This document shows positions 54,556-63,185 of a DNA stretch of 64,000 nt, one piece after another. The stretch covers positions 4,894,727 through 4,958,726 of the forward strand of contig NZ_CP011514.1 of assembly GCF_001653795.1 (NCBI RefSeq), written 5' to 3'. The notes under the pieces were generated by a model. That model was given only the letters and a program-made list of their open reading frames with translations. It was not told where the DNA came from and did no database searches. A program made the position numbers and the translations under genes. Every line of letters begins with the position of its first letter. The stretch's first letter is position 1. Source of the DNA: Mitsuaria sp. 7. GTDB taxonomy: Bacteria > Pseudomonadota > Gammaproteobacteria > Burkholderiales > Burkholderiaceae_C.

Positions 54556-54900
54556 CGTCTTGGTGTCCGGACCGTGCGGAGTCAATGGAAACACGCGCCC
54601 CATGCCCTGTTCCCGGATCGCGTGCAACAGGCGCAGGACCGGCCCGGTGGGGCGAGTGATTCCCTGTTCATACCGGCGCAGCAGGCGTGCCGTCGTGTTG
54701 AGCATGTTGGCGAAGGTGTAAATGCTCAGGTCCTCCGCCTCCCGGATGGCTCGAACCTCCTCCGGCGTCAGCGGCGCCGGAGGAGGCATGCCGCACCATG
54801 CCAGACGTGTCATTCGTTCGTCGCTCACCCACCCGCGAGCGTGCATGGCACGTCCAGTTTTTACCATTCGGTCAATCGAGTCGCACTTGCGCTTACGCAT
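54553..54900 (-). CDS. HTH antitoxin (HigA-like)
   Basis: 115-residue DNA-binding antitoxin. The C-terminal Xre-like helix-turn-helix is LTPEEVRAIREAEDLSIYTF... followed by NTTARLLRRYEQGITRPTG. N-terminal half is basic. Its ATG at 54900 lies within the last codons of the upstream toxin gene, the toxin-first order usual for HigBA-like modules. Less GC-rich than neighbours. The partner toxin appears frame-shifted. Confidence 0.85.
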   Translation of the reverse strand: MRKRKCDSIDRMVKTGRAMHARGWVSDERMTRLAWCGMPPPAPLTPEEVRAIREAEDLSIYTFANMLNTTARLLRRYEQGITRPTGPVLRLLHAIREQGMGRVFPLTPHGPDTKT

Positions 54901-55274
54901 CACAGATCACCTCCTTCAAGAGTCCTGATTCGACGGCGTTCGCCAATTGGTCGGCACGCATCTCCTTCAGGAGCGCGTTCGTTTGCTTGCAGCTGTCTAG
55001 CCTCCATGCTTCGATGTTGGCGACAACGTTCTTCGCATAACCCTCGATGAAGAACCACGGAGCGCCTTGTCGATGGGCGACGATCACGCGATACCCATCG
55101 CGTTTGCCGCCCCCGGATCGTCCGATCCGTTTCTTGAAGAGTCCACTACCGAGATTTGCATCGATCAGCCCTCGTTCCATTTCCGCCACTGCGCGGCACA
55201 GGTCGCCGTCTCTGCATCGCCTGCTTGCGCATCCAACGTTGAAAGCCCTCGACCAGATAGACAGCATTCGCCAC
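54893..55274 (-). pseudogene. RelE/HigB-family toxin with a frameshift near its N-terminus
   Basis: The main part reads DGDLCRAVAEMERGLIDANL then SGLFKKRIGRSGGGKRDGYR, VIVAHRQGAPWFFIEGYAKN, the pattern of PF06296-type RelE-like toxins. The expected beginning, VYLVEGFQRWMRKQAMQ, is encoded just upstream but in another frame; the two join across CAGAGAC near 55210-55216, where one extra base breaks the frame. A GTG at 55274 would start the correct N-terminus. So the toxin is probably inactivated, unless the shift is a sequencing error or is bypassed. Confidence 0.75.
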
Positions 55275-55372
55275 ATCGACCTCTTCGCACTGTTGCGAGA
55301 GGACTGAGTGACAGGTCATGCCCAGGACTGATTCGTCCTGAAGTCGGCCCCCTGATGGGGGAGGCGCAGCGC

Positions 55373-56281
55373 TCAGGCCCTGAGCGTTCTCTCGCCCGGA
55401 TCCAAGGTCACCGCGACGCCGATCGGCAGCGGCAGGTGGGGCGTCGTGTGGCCGCTCGGCCAGCCGGCGAGGACCGGGATGCCGAGGTCGCCGAAGTAGT
55501 CGGCGAGCACCTCGTCGGGCGGGTCGGCGTCGGTGAAGCTGCCGAGCAGCAGGCCGGCGATCTCGTCGAGCGCGCCGGCCAGGCGGAGCTGGCACAGCAG
55601 GCGGTCGATCTTGTAGGGGTCCTCGCCGATGTCCTCGAGGAACAGGACCGCGCCGCGCAGGTCCGGCATGAACGGCGTGCCGAGCAGCGCGACGAGCACC
55701 GCCAGGTTGCCGCCGCTCAGCATGCCGCGCACCGGCGCCGAGCCGCGGTTGAGAGGATGCGGCGCGAGCGCCGGTCCGAGTGAGTCGCCGACGCGCAGGC
55801 CGCGGCGCAGTCGATCGGCCAGCGCGACGGCATCGGCCCAGCCGGCATCGCCCTTGTGCCAGTCCGAGGCCGGCATCGGCGCATGCCAGCCGGCAATGCC
55901 CAGCTGCTGCCGCAGCGCGTGCAGCGCCGTGAGATCGCTGTAGCCGATCAGCGGCTTCCGCGAGCGACGCAGCAACGCGCGATCGATGCGGTCGAGCAGC
56001 CGCAGGCAGCCGTAGCCGCCGCGCAGGCCGATCACCGCATCGACGTGGGGATCGTCCAGCGCCTCGTGCAGGTCGGCGAGACGTCGTCCATCGTCCGCCG
56101 CGAGGTGGCCGAGGAAGGCCGGTCCGTGGCAGCCGGGGAAGAGCTTCGCGCGAAAGCCCAGCCGCTCGATCAGCGGCACGACACGGTCGAGCGTGCCGTC
56201 CCTCGGCGGACCGGCGGGTGCGATCACGCCGAGGCACGCGCGCTCGGGCAGCGGGGGCAGCAGGAAGGTGTCGTCAGCCAT
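55373..56281 (-). CDS. ldcA: Cytoplasmic L,D-carboxypeptidase LdcA, S66 family
   Basis: 302-residue enzyme without signal peptide. Triad: Ser115 in LIGYSDLTAL, Glu216 in LFLEDIGE, His278 in SGHTTPHL, at nearly the same positions as characterised LdcA enzymes. It trims tetrapeptide to tripeptide in murein recycling. Its ATG lies 8 bases inside the end of the serine hydrolase gene upstream, so both belong to one minus-strand operon with the DadA-like gene. Confidence 0.93.
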   Translation of the reverse strand: MADDTFLLPPLPERACLGVIAPAGPPRDGTLDRVVPLIERLGFRAKLFPGCHGPAFLGHLAADDGRRLADLHEALDDPHVDAVIGLRGGYGCLRLLDRIDRALLRRSRKPLIGYSDLTALHALRQQLGIAGWHAPMPASDWHKGDAGWADAVALADRLRRGLRVGDSLGPALAPHPLNRGSAPVRGMLSGGNLAVLVALLGTPFMPDLRGAVLFLEDIGEDPYKIDRLLCQLRLAGALDEIAGLLLGSFTDADPPDEVLADYFGDLGIPVLAGWPSGHTTPHLPLPIGVAVTLDPGERTLRA

Positions 56282-57548
56282 GAGGAGCGGGGCGGGACTC
56301 CAGCCACGCCGCCATCCGCGCGTCGATCGCGGCGCCGAGCGCCGGGATGCGCCAGGTCGTGGCGCAGCTGGGGTGCGGAGCGTAACGCGAGCCGAGGTTG
56401 CTCAGCAGCGCGATCAGGTAATGCCGGCGTCGGGGCAGGATGCCGCGCACGATGCCGGCGTCGGACGTGTAGTTCTCGGTGTTGCCGGTCTTGTGCGCGA
56501 ACCAGACCTCGCCGCCCATGGCGAAGCGGCGCAGATCGCCGGGCAAGGACACCTCGCCGGCATGCAGCGCACCGTCCGGCATGAGCCAGCGACCCGGCAG
56601 GCGCGCCGGGAGACCCGGCACCCAGCCGGGCACGCCACCGAGCGCGCCGCTCGACAGCACCTGATGCAGCGCCTGGTCCTGCAAGGCATGCATCGCCTGG
56701 TTGCGGCTCTCGGGCGAGAGCCGCGGTGCGTCGGCGCGCAGCCACGGCGCGCGCGGCGCCACCGGGTCCAGCCACCACAGCAGACGCACGGTGTCCCACG
56801 CGGTCATCTGGATCTGGCCCACGCCCGATCCCGAGCCGTTGCCCCATCCGCCTTCCGCCGTCGTGTTGGCGAAGCGCAGCGTCGTCAGCCCGAGCGAGGC
56901 GAACAGCGTGTGCAGTTCGTTGCGCACCTCACGTCCACCATCGCGACGGATCGCGCCGGCGGCGTGCATCAGCGTGACCAGCGCCGAGGTCGCCTCGTTG
57001 CTGCTCCACGTGACCATGTCATAGGCCCAGTCGGACACGGCGCGCTCACGGCCGCCGTAGCTCAGCGGCTGCCACCATCCGGCGCGCCCCTGGTCGACCA
57101 GACGGCCCACACCCGCCAGCAGCATCAGCTTCAGCAAGGACGCGGGGTAAGGCGCCACCATCCGGCCTCCGCCCTCGCCCACCTCACCGGCCAGCGGCGC
57201 CCAGGCCATCGCCGACCAGTCGGACCCCGGACGCCATGCGATCGAGTTGCCTTCGGCGTCGCGTTGATCGGCCAGGTACCGGATATTGCGCACGGGCCCC
57301 GCACCGGCCGCGATGTCGGCGATGAGCCCCTGTGGATGCTCGCGCGAGAACAGCACGTTCGCCGCGATCGGCGCGCCGCGTTCCGGGAACGCGACCACGG
57401 CGAGGTCGATGCTCGGGAAGTGCCGGATCGGCCGGCCATCATCCTGCGGATCACGCGTGGCGCCGAAGTCCTGCGCGAGCACCTCAGCGCGCAGCGCCTC
57501 GGCGAGCGAGGCCGCGTCCAGCGCGACGGGCTTGGCGGCCGTCGTCAT
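56274..57548 (-). CDS. Beta-lactamase/PBP-fold serine hydrolase
   Basis: 424 residues. Ser137-x-x-Lys140 (YPASLLKLML), SSN at 182-184 and KTGNTEN near the C-terminus are the three active-site motifs of the penicilloyl-serine transferase fold, closest in style to class A beta-lactamase-like hydrolases. No signal peptide is seen, which is odd for this fold and points to a cytoplasmic substrate such as imported muropeptides or D-peptides. Located between dadA-like and ldcA genes, 9 bases after the former and overlapping the latter. Confidence 0.85.
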   Translation of the reverse strand: MTTAAKPVALDAASLAEALRAEVLAQDFGATRDPQDDGRPIRHFPSIDLAVVAFPERGAPIAANVLFSREHPQGLIADIAAGAGPVRNIRYLADQRDAEGNSIAWRPGSDWSAMAWAPLAGEVGEGGGRMVAPYPASLLKLMLLAGVGRLVDQGRAGWWQPLSYGGRERAVSDWAYDMVTWSSNEATSALVTLMHAAGAIRRDGGREVRNELHTLFASLGLTTLRFANTTAEGGWGNGSGSGVGQIQMTAWDTVRLLWWLDPVAPRAPWLRADAPRLSPESRNQAMHALQDQALHQVLSSGALGGVPGWVPGLPARLPGRWLMPDGALHAGEVSLPGDLRRFAMGGEVWFAHKTGNTENYTSDAGIVRGILPRRRHYLIALLSNLGSRYAPHPSCATTWRIPALGAAIDARMAAWLESRPAPHG

Positions 57549-57557
57549 CGCGGACCC

Positions 57558-58823
57558 TCAGGCGGCGCGGAGTTGCAGCCCGTCCAGCGCGATGGGGCTG
57601 GGCTTGCCGGAAACGAGGTCGGCCACGATGCGGGCCGAGCCGAACGAGAAGGTGAATCCCAGGGCGCCATGGCCGACATTCAGCCACAGCCCGCGCAACG
57701 GCGTCTCGCCGAGCATGGGCGCGCCGCTCGGCGTCGCCGGCCGCAGGCCGGCCCAGGGCACGGCGTGCTCGTAGTCGGCCGCTTTCGGGAAGGTCTCGCG
57801 CACGTTGCGCTGCAGCGCCGCCAGACGCTTGGGATCGATGCTCGTGTCGTCGCCGACGAGATCCACCATCGCCGCGACGCGGAGCTGGTCGCCGATGCGC
57901 GCATAGAGCGTCTTGCGTTCGAAGTCCGTGACGCTGACCGTCGGCGGGCGGTGCACGCCGTTGATCGGCGCGGACAGGCTGTAGCCCTTCAGCGGATACA
58001 GCGGGAGCCGCACGCCGACGAGGTCCGCCAGCGCCGCGCTCTGCAGCCCGGCGGCGAGCACGATGCCGTCCGCGACCAGATCGCCCTGGTCCGTCCTCAG
58101 CGCGACGACACGATCGCCCTCGACGGCGAAACCGGTGGCATTGGCCTTCACCCGCCCCCGGAAATTCGGATGCCGCGCGAGCCGCTCGCCCAGCTGCACG
58201 CTCAGCGCGTGGCAATCGGCCACGGCCTCGCCGGAGGTGAAGATCCCGCCGGCCAGCCACTGCGCGCCGCCGTCACCGAGCGAGGGCTCGATCGCGAGGC
58301 ATTCATCGCGGGTCAGCGCCCGTTCCGGCCCACCGGCGGGGGTGCGCGCGGCGACGCGGGCGAATTCTTCCGGCTTGCGATACACGACCAGCTTGCCGGG
58401 CGTGCGCAGCGCGATGGCATCGAGCGCCGCGTGCCGCTGCAATTCGCCGAAGCACTGCTGGCTGAAGGCGCCCAGTTCGAGCAGGCGTTCGGTCGTGCGC
58501 CGGTTGACCGGTCCGCGGCAATGCGCGAGGAAGGACGCCAGCCAACGCCATTGCGCCGTCGTGCCGTCCGGCTTGAAACGCAGCGGGCCGTCCGGATCGA
58601 GCAGCCAGCGCAGCGCCTTCAGCGGCACGCCGGCGTCCGCCAGCGGCGACACGTAGCGATAGCTGAGCTGCCCCCCGTTCGCACGGCTCGCGCCCGTGCC
58701 GAGCGTGGCCTCGCGCTCCACGAGCGTCACCCGATGCCCCGCCTCCGCCAGGGCCCAGGCGGTGGTGACGCCCACGACGCCCCCACCGATCACGACTAGC
58801 TGCTTCATCCCGGACGAATTCAT
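57558..58823 (-). CDS. dadA: D-amino-acid dehydrogenase, DadA family
   Basis: 421-residue FAD-dependent dehydrogenase that oxidises D-alanine and other D-amino acids, feeding electrons to the respiratory chain. Dinucleotide motif VVIGGGVVGVTTAWALAEAGHRV at the N-terminus; GASRANGGQLSYRYVSPLAD and the C-terminal LWLNVGHGALGFTFSFGSARIVAD-type region (interrupted) are DadA-like. Start at 58823 or the in-frame ATG at 58808. First gene of an operon with the serine hydrolase and ldcA: together they would free and oxidise D-Ala from wall peptides. Confidence 0.9.
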   Translation of the reverse strand: MNSSGMKQLVVIGGGVVGVTTAWALAEAGHRVTLVEREATLGTGASRANGGQLSYRYVSPLADAGVPLKALRWLLDPDGPLRFKPDGTTAQWRWLASFLAHCRGPVNRRTTERLLELGAFSQQCFGELQRHAALDAIALRTPGKLVVYRKPEEFARVAARTPAGGPERALTRDECLAIEPSLGDGGAQWLAGGIFTSGEAVADCHALSVQLGERLARHPNFRGRVKANATGFAVEGDRVVALRTDQGDLVADGIVLAAGLQSAALADLVGVRLPLYPLKGYSLSAPINGVHRPPTVSVTDFERKTLYARIGDQLRVAAMVDLVGDDTSIDPKRLAALQRNVRETFPKAADYEHAVPWAGLRPATPSGAPMLGETPLRGLWLNVGHGALGFTFSFGSARIVADLVSGKPSPIALDGLQLRAA

Positions 58824-58861
58824 TCTTGAATGGTCCGGGAGGTTACGGACTCGTGACGGCG

Positions 58862-59779
58862 TCAGCCAATGAAAGCGGTGCCGCTACCCATAACCTCGCC
58901 GAATGCGCGCAAGGGCAATGCCCGTGGCGTCGACGGCGGAACATGTCGGCGATCGTTCCCTGCCTCGGTCATCCGATGCCTCAAGAGGGCATGGTCCACC
59001 ACCCAGCAGCCTTCATTCGGCCGTCCGCCATGGCGCGGGTGGCAAGCCGGCCATCCGACGGCGTCCATGGATTCCCGGATCGCGTCCATGATCTTGTTCT
59101 CGCCGTGACTGCCCACGATGAACAGGGTCCCGGGATTGATCGTTCCCGCATCAAACTGTTGACGGAAGATGACCCGCGCCACGTCGGCACAGATCCCGTT
59201 CGTTGCAAGCTTCGCGCCGGTCTCCACGAATTGACGGTGCAGGTTCAGTTCGTTTCGAGTGCCGTGACGCCCCAAGGAGGGCAGGAAGACCTCGCGCTCG
59301 ACGGCATGGTTCAGATACCTGGTCGCCAGATCATGCTGGCCTGCCCGCTCGTGCGCCGAGATCAGCGCGTTGTAGACGCTCACGTCTGGACGCACGCGCT
59401 CGCCGGTCTTCGAATTGACGGCGCGATCCAGTTCATCGAAGCAAGCCCGCGCATCGGCCAACCTGCTGCCGCAATGGGCGATGCCGCTGACGGTCACCCG
59501 CAGCACGTCCGACGCCGTGCACCTCCCTTCCACGAAGGCCTGGACCGTCGCCGCATTGCGTGCCAGCGCCTGGCCCGGGCCCTGCTGCCGCCGCAATGCA
59601 GAGGCACCGGGGGAGGACGTGGCATGGAACGCCAGATGCCATCGGGGCTTTCTCGTGTCGCGCCGCGGTGCGGCGTCCGCCTCATGCGTCGGGGCTGCGG
59701 CGGCCGGCTCGGCGCCCACATCGGGCAAGGGAGCACCCAGGGCGGGGAAATCGCGGGTGAAATCCAAGGTCGTCAACAT
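58862..59779 (-). CDS. PPR-like/Smr-like protein, possible secreted effector
   Basis: 305 residues. After a disordered Ala/Pro-rich N-terminus, residues about 90-165 form two helical-hairpin units; the second, RPDVSVYNALISAHERAGQH then DLATRYLNHAVERE, is very like a pentatricopeptide repeat. Residues about 177-262 resemble a Smr nuclease domain: ELNLHRQF (LDLH-like), TLFIVGSHGENKIMDAIRESM and NEGCWVVDH. This PPR+Smr order is known mainly from plants and is rare in bacteria. CAGGAAG before ATG 59779 sets the start. Lower GC than neighbours; no partner genes. Family assignment is by eye. Confidence 0.55.
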   Translation of the reverse strand: MLTTLDFTRDFPALGAPLPDVGAEPAAAAPTHEADAAPRRDTRKPRWHLAFHATSSPGASALRRQQGPGQALARNAATVQAFVEGRCTASDVLRVTVSGIAHCGSRLADARACFDELDRAVNSKTGERVRPDVSVYNALISAHERAGQHDLATRYLNHAVEREVFLPSLGRHGTRNELNLHRQFVETGAKLATNGICADVARVIFRQQFDAGTINPGTLFIVGSHGENKIMDAIRESMDAVGWPACHPRHGGRPNEGCWVVDHALLRHRMTEAGNDRRHVPPSTPRALPLRAFGEVMGSGTAFIG

Positions 59780-59850
59780 GGCACTTCCTGTTCGAGGGCT
59801 CGACGGAGTGCACATGCAAACCCACCGGGTTCGCTTGACAACGTTCTGGA

Positions 59851-59880
59851 AACAAGAAGGGCAGCCTCGCGGCTGCCCTC
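59851..59880 (-). terminator. Rho-independent terminator of the aminotransferase gene
   Basis: Minus strand AGGGCAGCC-GCGA-GGCTGCCCT followed by TCTTGTTT, nine pairs, 26 bases after the stop at 59906. Confidence 0.88.
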
Positions 59881-59905
59881 GATCACCACGGAAGACCGGG
59901 TCAGG

Positions 59906-61099
59906 TCATGCCAGGACGGCCGCCATCGCGTTCGCCGTCGCCTCGACGTTGCGCGTGTTCAGGCCCGCGATGCACATGCGGCCGGAGCGCAGGATGTAGA
60001 CGCCGAATTCCTCGCGCAGGCGGTCCACCTGCTCCGGGGTCAGGCCGGTGTAGCTGAACATGCCGCGCTGCTTCAGGAAGTAGTCGAAGTTGCGACCCGG
60101 CACCTTGGCCGAGACCACCTCGAACAGCGCGTTGCGCATCGCCAGGATGCGCTCGCGCATCTCCTCGACCTCGCCTTCCCACAGCGCGCGCAGCGCCGGG
60201 TCGCCCAGCACCTTGGCCACGACCTGGCCGCCGTGCATCGGCGGGTTCGAGTAGTTGCGGCGGATCGTGAACTTCAGCTGCCCCAGCACGTTGGCCGCCT
60301 GCGCCGCGTCCGGGCACACCACCGACAGGGCGCCGCAGCGCTCACCGTACAGGCTCATGTTCTTGGAGAAGCTGTTCGCGACGAAGAAGCTCAGCCCCGC
60401 CGCGGCCAGCGCGCGGATCGCGAAGGTATCTTGCTCCAGCCCGTCGCCGTAGCCCTGGTAGGCCAGGTCCAGGAAGGGGATCAGCTCGCGCTCCTGCAGC
60501 ACCGGGATCAGCGCGTCCCACTGCGACTGCGACAGGTCCACGCCCGTCGGGTTGTGGCAGCACGCGTGCAGCAGCACGACGCTGCGCGCCGGCATCTCCG
60601 ACAGCGCCTGCAGCATCGCGTCGAAACGCAGGCCGCCGGTCTTGGGGTCGTAGTACGGGTAGCTGCGGCACTCGATGTACGAGCCCTCGAAGACGGCGCG
60701 GTGGTTGTCCCAGGTCGGGTCGCTCAGGTAGATCGCGCTGTCGGGGAAGTAGCGCTTGATGAAGTCCGCGCCGACCTTCAGGCCGCCGGACGAGCCCACG
60801 CCCTGGATGGTCGCGACACGCTTGCCCTGCAGCGCTTCGCTGTCGGCGCCGAAGAGCAGCTTCTGCACCTCGGTGCGGAAGTTGGCCGCGCCCTCCATCG
60901 GCAGGTAGGGCCGCGCACCGGCCTGTTCCACCACCGCCAGCTCGGCGCGGCGCACGGAGTCCAGCATCGGGATGCGGCCGTCGTCATCGAAGTAGATGCC
61001 GATGGACAGGTTGATCTTCTGCGTGCGCGGATCCTTCTGGAACGCCTCGTTCAGGCTCAGGATGGGATCGCCCGCGTAGGCGTCGACGTGCTGGAACAT
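59906..61099 (-). CDS. tyrB: Aromatic/aspartate amino acid aminotransferase
   Basis: 397-residue class I PLP aminotransferase. [20 protein letters not shown] and [15 protein letters not shown] are typical of the TyrB/AspC group; HNPTGVDL binds the cofactor, and [12 protein letters not shown] holds the Schiff-base lysine; the C-terminal GRMCIAGLN carries the substrate-binding Arg. It makes aromatic amino acids or aspartate from their keto acids. Single-gene transcript with its own terminator; divergent from a thioesterase gene. Confidence 0.92.
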   Translation of the reverse strand: MFQHVDAYAGDPILSLNEAFQKDPRTQKINLSIGIYFDDDGRIPMLDSVRRAELAVVEQAGARPYLPMEGAANFRTEVQKLLFGADSEALQGKRVATIQGVGSSGGLKVGADFIKRYFPDSAIYLSDPTWDNHRAVFEGSYIECRSYPYYDPKTGGLRFDAMLQALSEMPARSVVLLHACCHNPTGVDLSQSQWDALIPVLQERELIPFLDLAYQGYGDGLEQDTFAIRALAAAGLSFFVANSFSKNMSLYGERCGALSVVCPDAAQAANVLGQLKFTIRRNYSNPPMHGGQVVAKVLGDPALRALWEGEVEEMRERILAMRNALFEVVSAKVPGRNFDYFLKQRGMFSYTGLTPEQVDRLREEFGVYILRSGRMCIAGLNTRNVEATANAMAAVLA

Positions 61100-61248
61100 G
61101 CTGGAAACTCCACGTTGGACTATCGGCTCGCGTCATTATCCCCAGCCGCGTGCGCCCGCACCGGAACACACCCCCTGCCGATGCGCCGATACAGGGCGAC
61201 GACAATGCCGGCTTCGCATGACCTGATCCATCCGCTTCACAGAATCAC

Positions 61249-61650
61249 ATGATCAACGACTTCAACGCGCGCGGCGCCGCCTGCCTGCCCGGCCACATGG
61301 GCATCGAGATCGTCGAGGTCGAAAAAGGCCGCGTCTTCGCGCGGCTGCCGGTCACCCAGCAGGTCATGGCGCCCAACGGCTACCTGCACGCCGGCAGCGT
61401 CGTCACGCTGGCCGACACCTGCTGCGGCTACGGCTGCATCTCGTCGCTGCCCGACGGCGCGCAGAACTTCACCACGGTCGAGCTCAAGTCCAACCACCTC
61501 GGCACCGCCCGCGACGGCGTCATCGAATGCCTCGCCACCGCAGTCCACATGGGCCGCACGACCCAAGTCTGGGACGCGACCGTCACGCACAACGGCAAGA
61601 CCATCGCGCTGTTCCGCTGCACGCAGATGGTCCTGTATCCGAAGGCTTGA
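61249..61650 (+). CDS. PaaI/hotdog-fold acyl-CoA thioesterase
   Basis: 133-residue hotdog protein. GYLHAGSVVTLADTCCGYGCI is the PaaI/4-hydroxybenzoyl-CoA thioesterase signature (HAG then D acting as the active-site region), followed by TTVELKSNHLG and a final strand ALFRCTQMVLYP. Hydrolyses CoA thioesters in the cytoplasm; substrate unknown. Confidence 0.9.
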   Translation: MINDFNARGAACLPGHMGIEIVEVEKGRVFARLPVTQQVMAPNGYLHAGSVVTLADTCCGYGCISSLPDGAQNFTTVELKSNHLGTARDGVIECLATAVHMGRTTQVWDATVTHNGKTIALFRCTQMVLYPKA

Positions 61651-61690
61651 CGCGCTGCGTCCTGCCACCTGCTGCGCGCTTGGCCGCCAT

Positions 61691-61734
61691 GGCATGGGGC
61701 CTTGCCGGCAAGCGGCAAAACCCCAAGCCATGCC
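61691..61734. terminator. Two-part hairpin between convergent genes
   Basis: Outer arms GGCATGG and CCATGCC enclose an inner stem TTGCCG-GCAAG-CGGCAA (61702-61718). It is symmetrical enough to act on both strands, between the thioesterase (ends 61650) and the M20 peptidase (ends 61759). Short A/T tracts only. Confidence 0.45.
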
Positions 61735-61758
61735 GTCCCTGAACGACCGGGGACTGCC

Positions 61759-63084
61759 TTAGAGCGCTTTGCCGCTGCCAATGGCCATCACGAGGCGCGT
61801 GACGAGGACCAGTTTCGGCGCGATGGCGTCGACGACGACGTATTCGCTGTCGCTGCTGTGCGCGCCGTAGCCGCGCACGCCCAGACCCTCGATCACCGGC
61901 GCCTTGGTCGCCAGCGACGCATAGGCGGCATCGGTGCCGCCGCCGGTCGGACGATCGCGCACGACCAGCTCCAGCTTCTGCTCGTCGGCCAGGGCCTTGA
62001 CCTTCGCGGCCAGCGCGCGCGACGCGTCGGTCGCCGACAGCGGCGGACGGCCGCGGTTGAAGCTCAAGGTCACTTCCGCATCCGGAACCAGCTTGTTCTG
62101 GATGCGCTTGCGCAGCTCGGCTTCCAGGGCGTCGAAGTCGGCGAAGCGGTCCGCCCGTGCATCCGCCTGGGCCTCGGCGCGCTCCGGAATCGCGTTGCGG
62201 ACCGAGCCCGCCTTGGACATCGTCCAGTTCAGGTGCAGGCCGCGCTTGGGATCTGACAGGTCGCGCGTCTGCAGGATCTGGTGGGACAGCTCGGTCAGGG
62301 CGTTGATGCCCTTCTCCGGCGCCGCGCCCGCATGCGACGAGCGCCCCTTGACCTTCAGGTCCACCGAGGCGATGCCGCTGGTGGCCAGGCGCACCGTGTC
62401 CGGCGTGGTCGGACCGCCGCCGCCTTCGAAGGACAGCACGGCGTCATGCTCGCCGCCGAGCGCGGTGATCAGCGGGTTCGAGCCGGGGGAACCGATCTCT
62501 TCGTCGCCGTTGATCAGCACGGTGATCTCGGCGTAGTCCTTGAAGCCCACCGACTTCAGCAGGGCCAGCGCATGGAGGATGGTGGCGACACCCTGCTTGT
62601 CGTCGGCGATGCCCAGCCCGTAGGCGTGGTTGCCGTCGATGCGGAAGGGCTGCTGCTTCAGGCCGCCGCGCTGGTAGACGGTGTCCATGTGCGCGATCAG
62701 CATCAGGCGCTTGCCGTTGGCGTTGCCGCCCTTGAACGAGGCCCGCACGACCTGGCCGACCTTCGCCGGACCGTCGCCCGCGTCCGAGGTCGGCGAGGCG
62801 ATGGTCGTGTCCGGATCGATCAGCTGGACCTGGCCGCCCAGGTCGCGCAGCCGCTGCGCGATGACGCCGGCGATGCGGTCCAGGCCCTGGCGGTCGGAGC
62901 TGCCGGACTCGATCTCGACCAGCTGCTGCAGCGTCTTCATCAGCGCGGGCTGCTCCTTGGCGGCGAGGGCGGTGAGCTCGGGCACCGTCTGCGCCTGGGC
63001 GCCGAGGGCGCTCATCGCGGCCAGGGCCAGCGCCGCGCGGCGCAGTCGGGGGAAGGAGGAGGAGGCAGACATCGGGGCGGTCAT
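61759..63084 (-). CDS. Exported M20-family metallopeptidase (glutamate carboxypeptidase-like)
   Basis: 441 residues with signal peptide (LRRAALALAAMSALGAQAQ). Zinc-site motifs: LIAHMDTVY, YGLGIADDKQG and NGDEEIGSPGS; dimerisation domain begins near VDLKVKGRSSHAGAAPEKG. Close in style to carboxypeptidase G2, which cuts C-terminal glutamate from peptides or folate. Periplasmic. Since murein peptides contain D-Glu, a link to the wall-scavenging genes is possible but unproven. Confidence 0.9.
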   Translation of the reverse strand: MTAPMSASSSFPRLRRAALALAAMSALGAQAQTVPELTALAAKEQPALMKTLQQLVEIESGSSDRQGLDRIAGVIAQRLRDLGGQVQLIDPDTTIASPTSDAGDGPAKVGQVVRASFKGGNANGKRLMLIAHMDTVYQRGGLKQQPFRIDGNHAYGLGIADDKQGVATILHALALLKSVGFKDYAEITVLINGDEEIGSPGSNPLITALGGEHDAVLSFEGGGGPTTPDTVRLATSGIASVDLKVKGRSSHAGAAPEKGINALTELSHQILQTRDLSDPKRGLHLNWTMSKAGSVRNAIPERAEAQADARADRFADFDALEAELRKRIQNKLVPDAEVTLSFNRGRPPLSATDASRALAAKVKALADEQKLELVVRDRPTGGGTDAAYASLATKAPVIEGLGVRGYGAHSSDSEYVVVDAIAPKLVLVTRLVMAIGSGKAL

Positions 63085-63185
63085 CTTCGGAGTCTCCAGG
63101 CGTTCTTGTGGGGGAGCGACGGGCCATCCTAGCCATCAAGGCGGTCCGCTTGAAGGCTCGAAAGCGATGGGGCAAGCTCCCGGCC

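Noticed and set aside
55272..55276. ATG at 55276 as the true start of the RelE-like toxin.
   Set aside because: The residues it gives (WRMLSIWSRAFNVG) do not match the toxin family, whereas the neighbouring frame encodes the expected VEGFQRWMRKQ.
17208..55334. GGACGAATCAGTC shared (inverted) between the antitoxin remnant region at 17.2 kb and the toxin upstream region at 55.3 kb.
   Set aside because: Thirteen-base matches are expected by chance in a window this size, so it is not evidence of a common operator.
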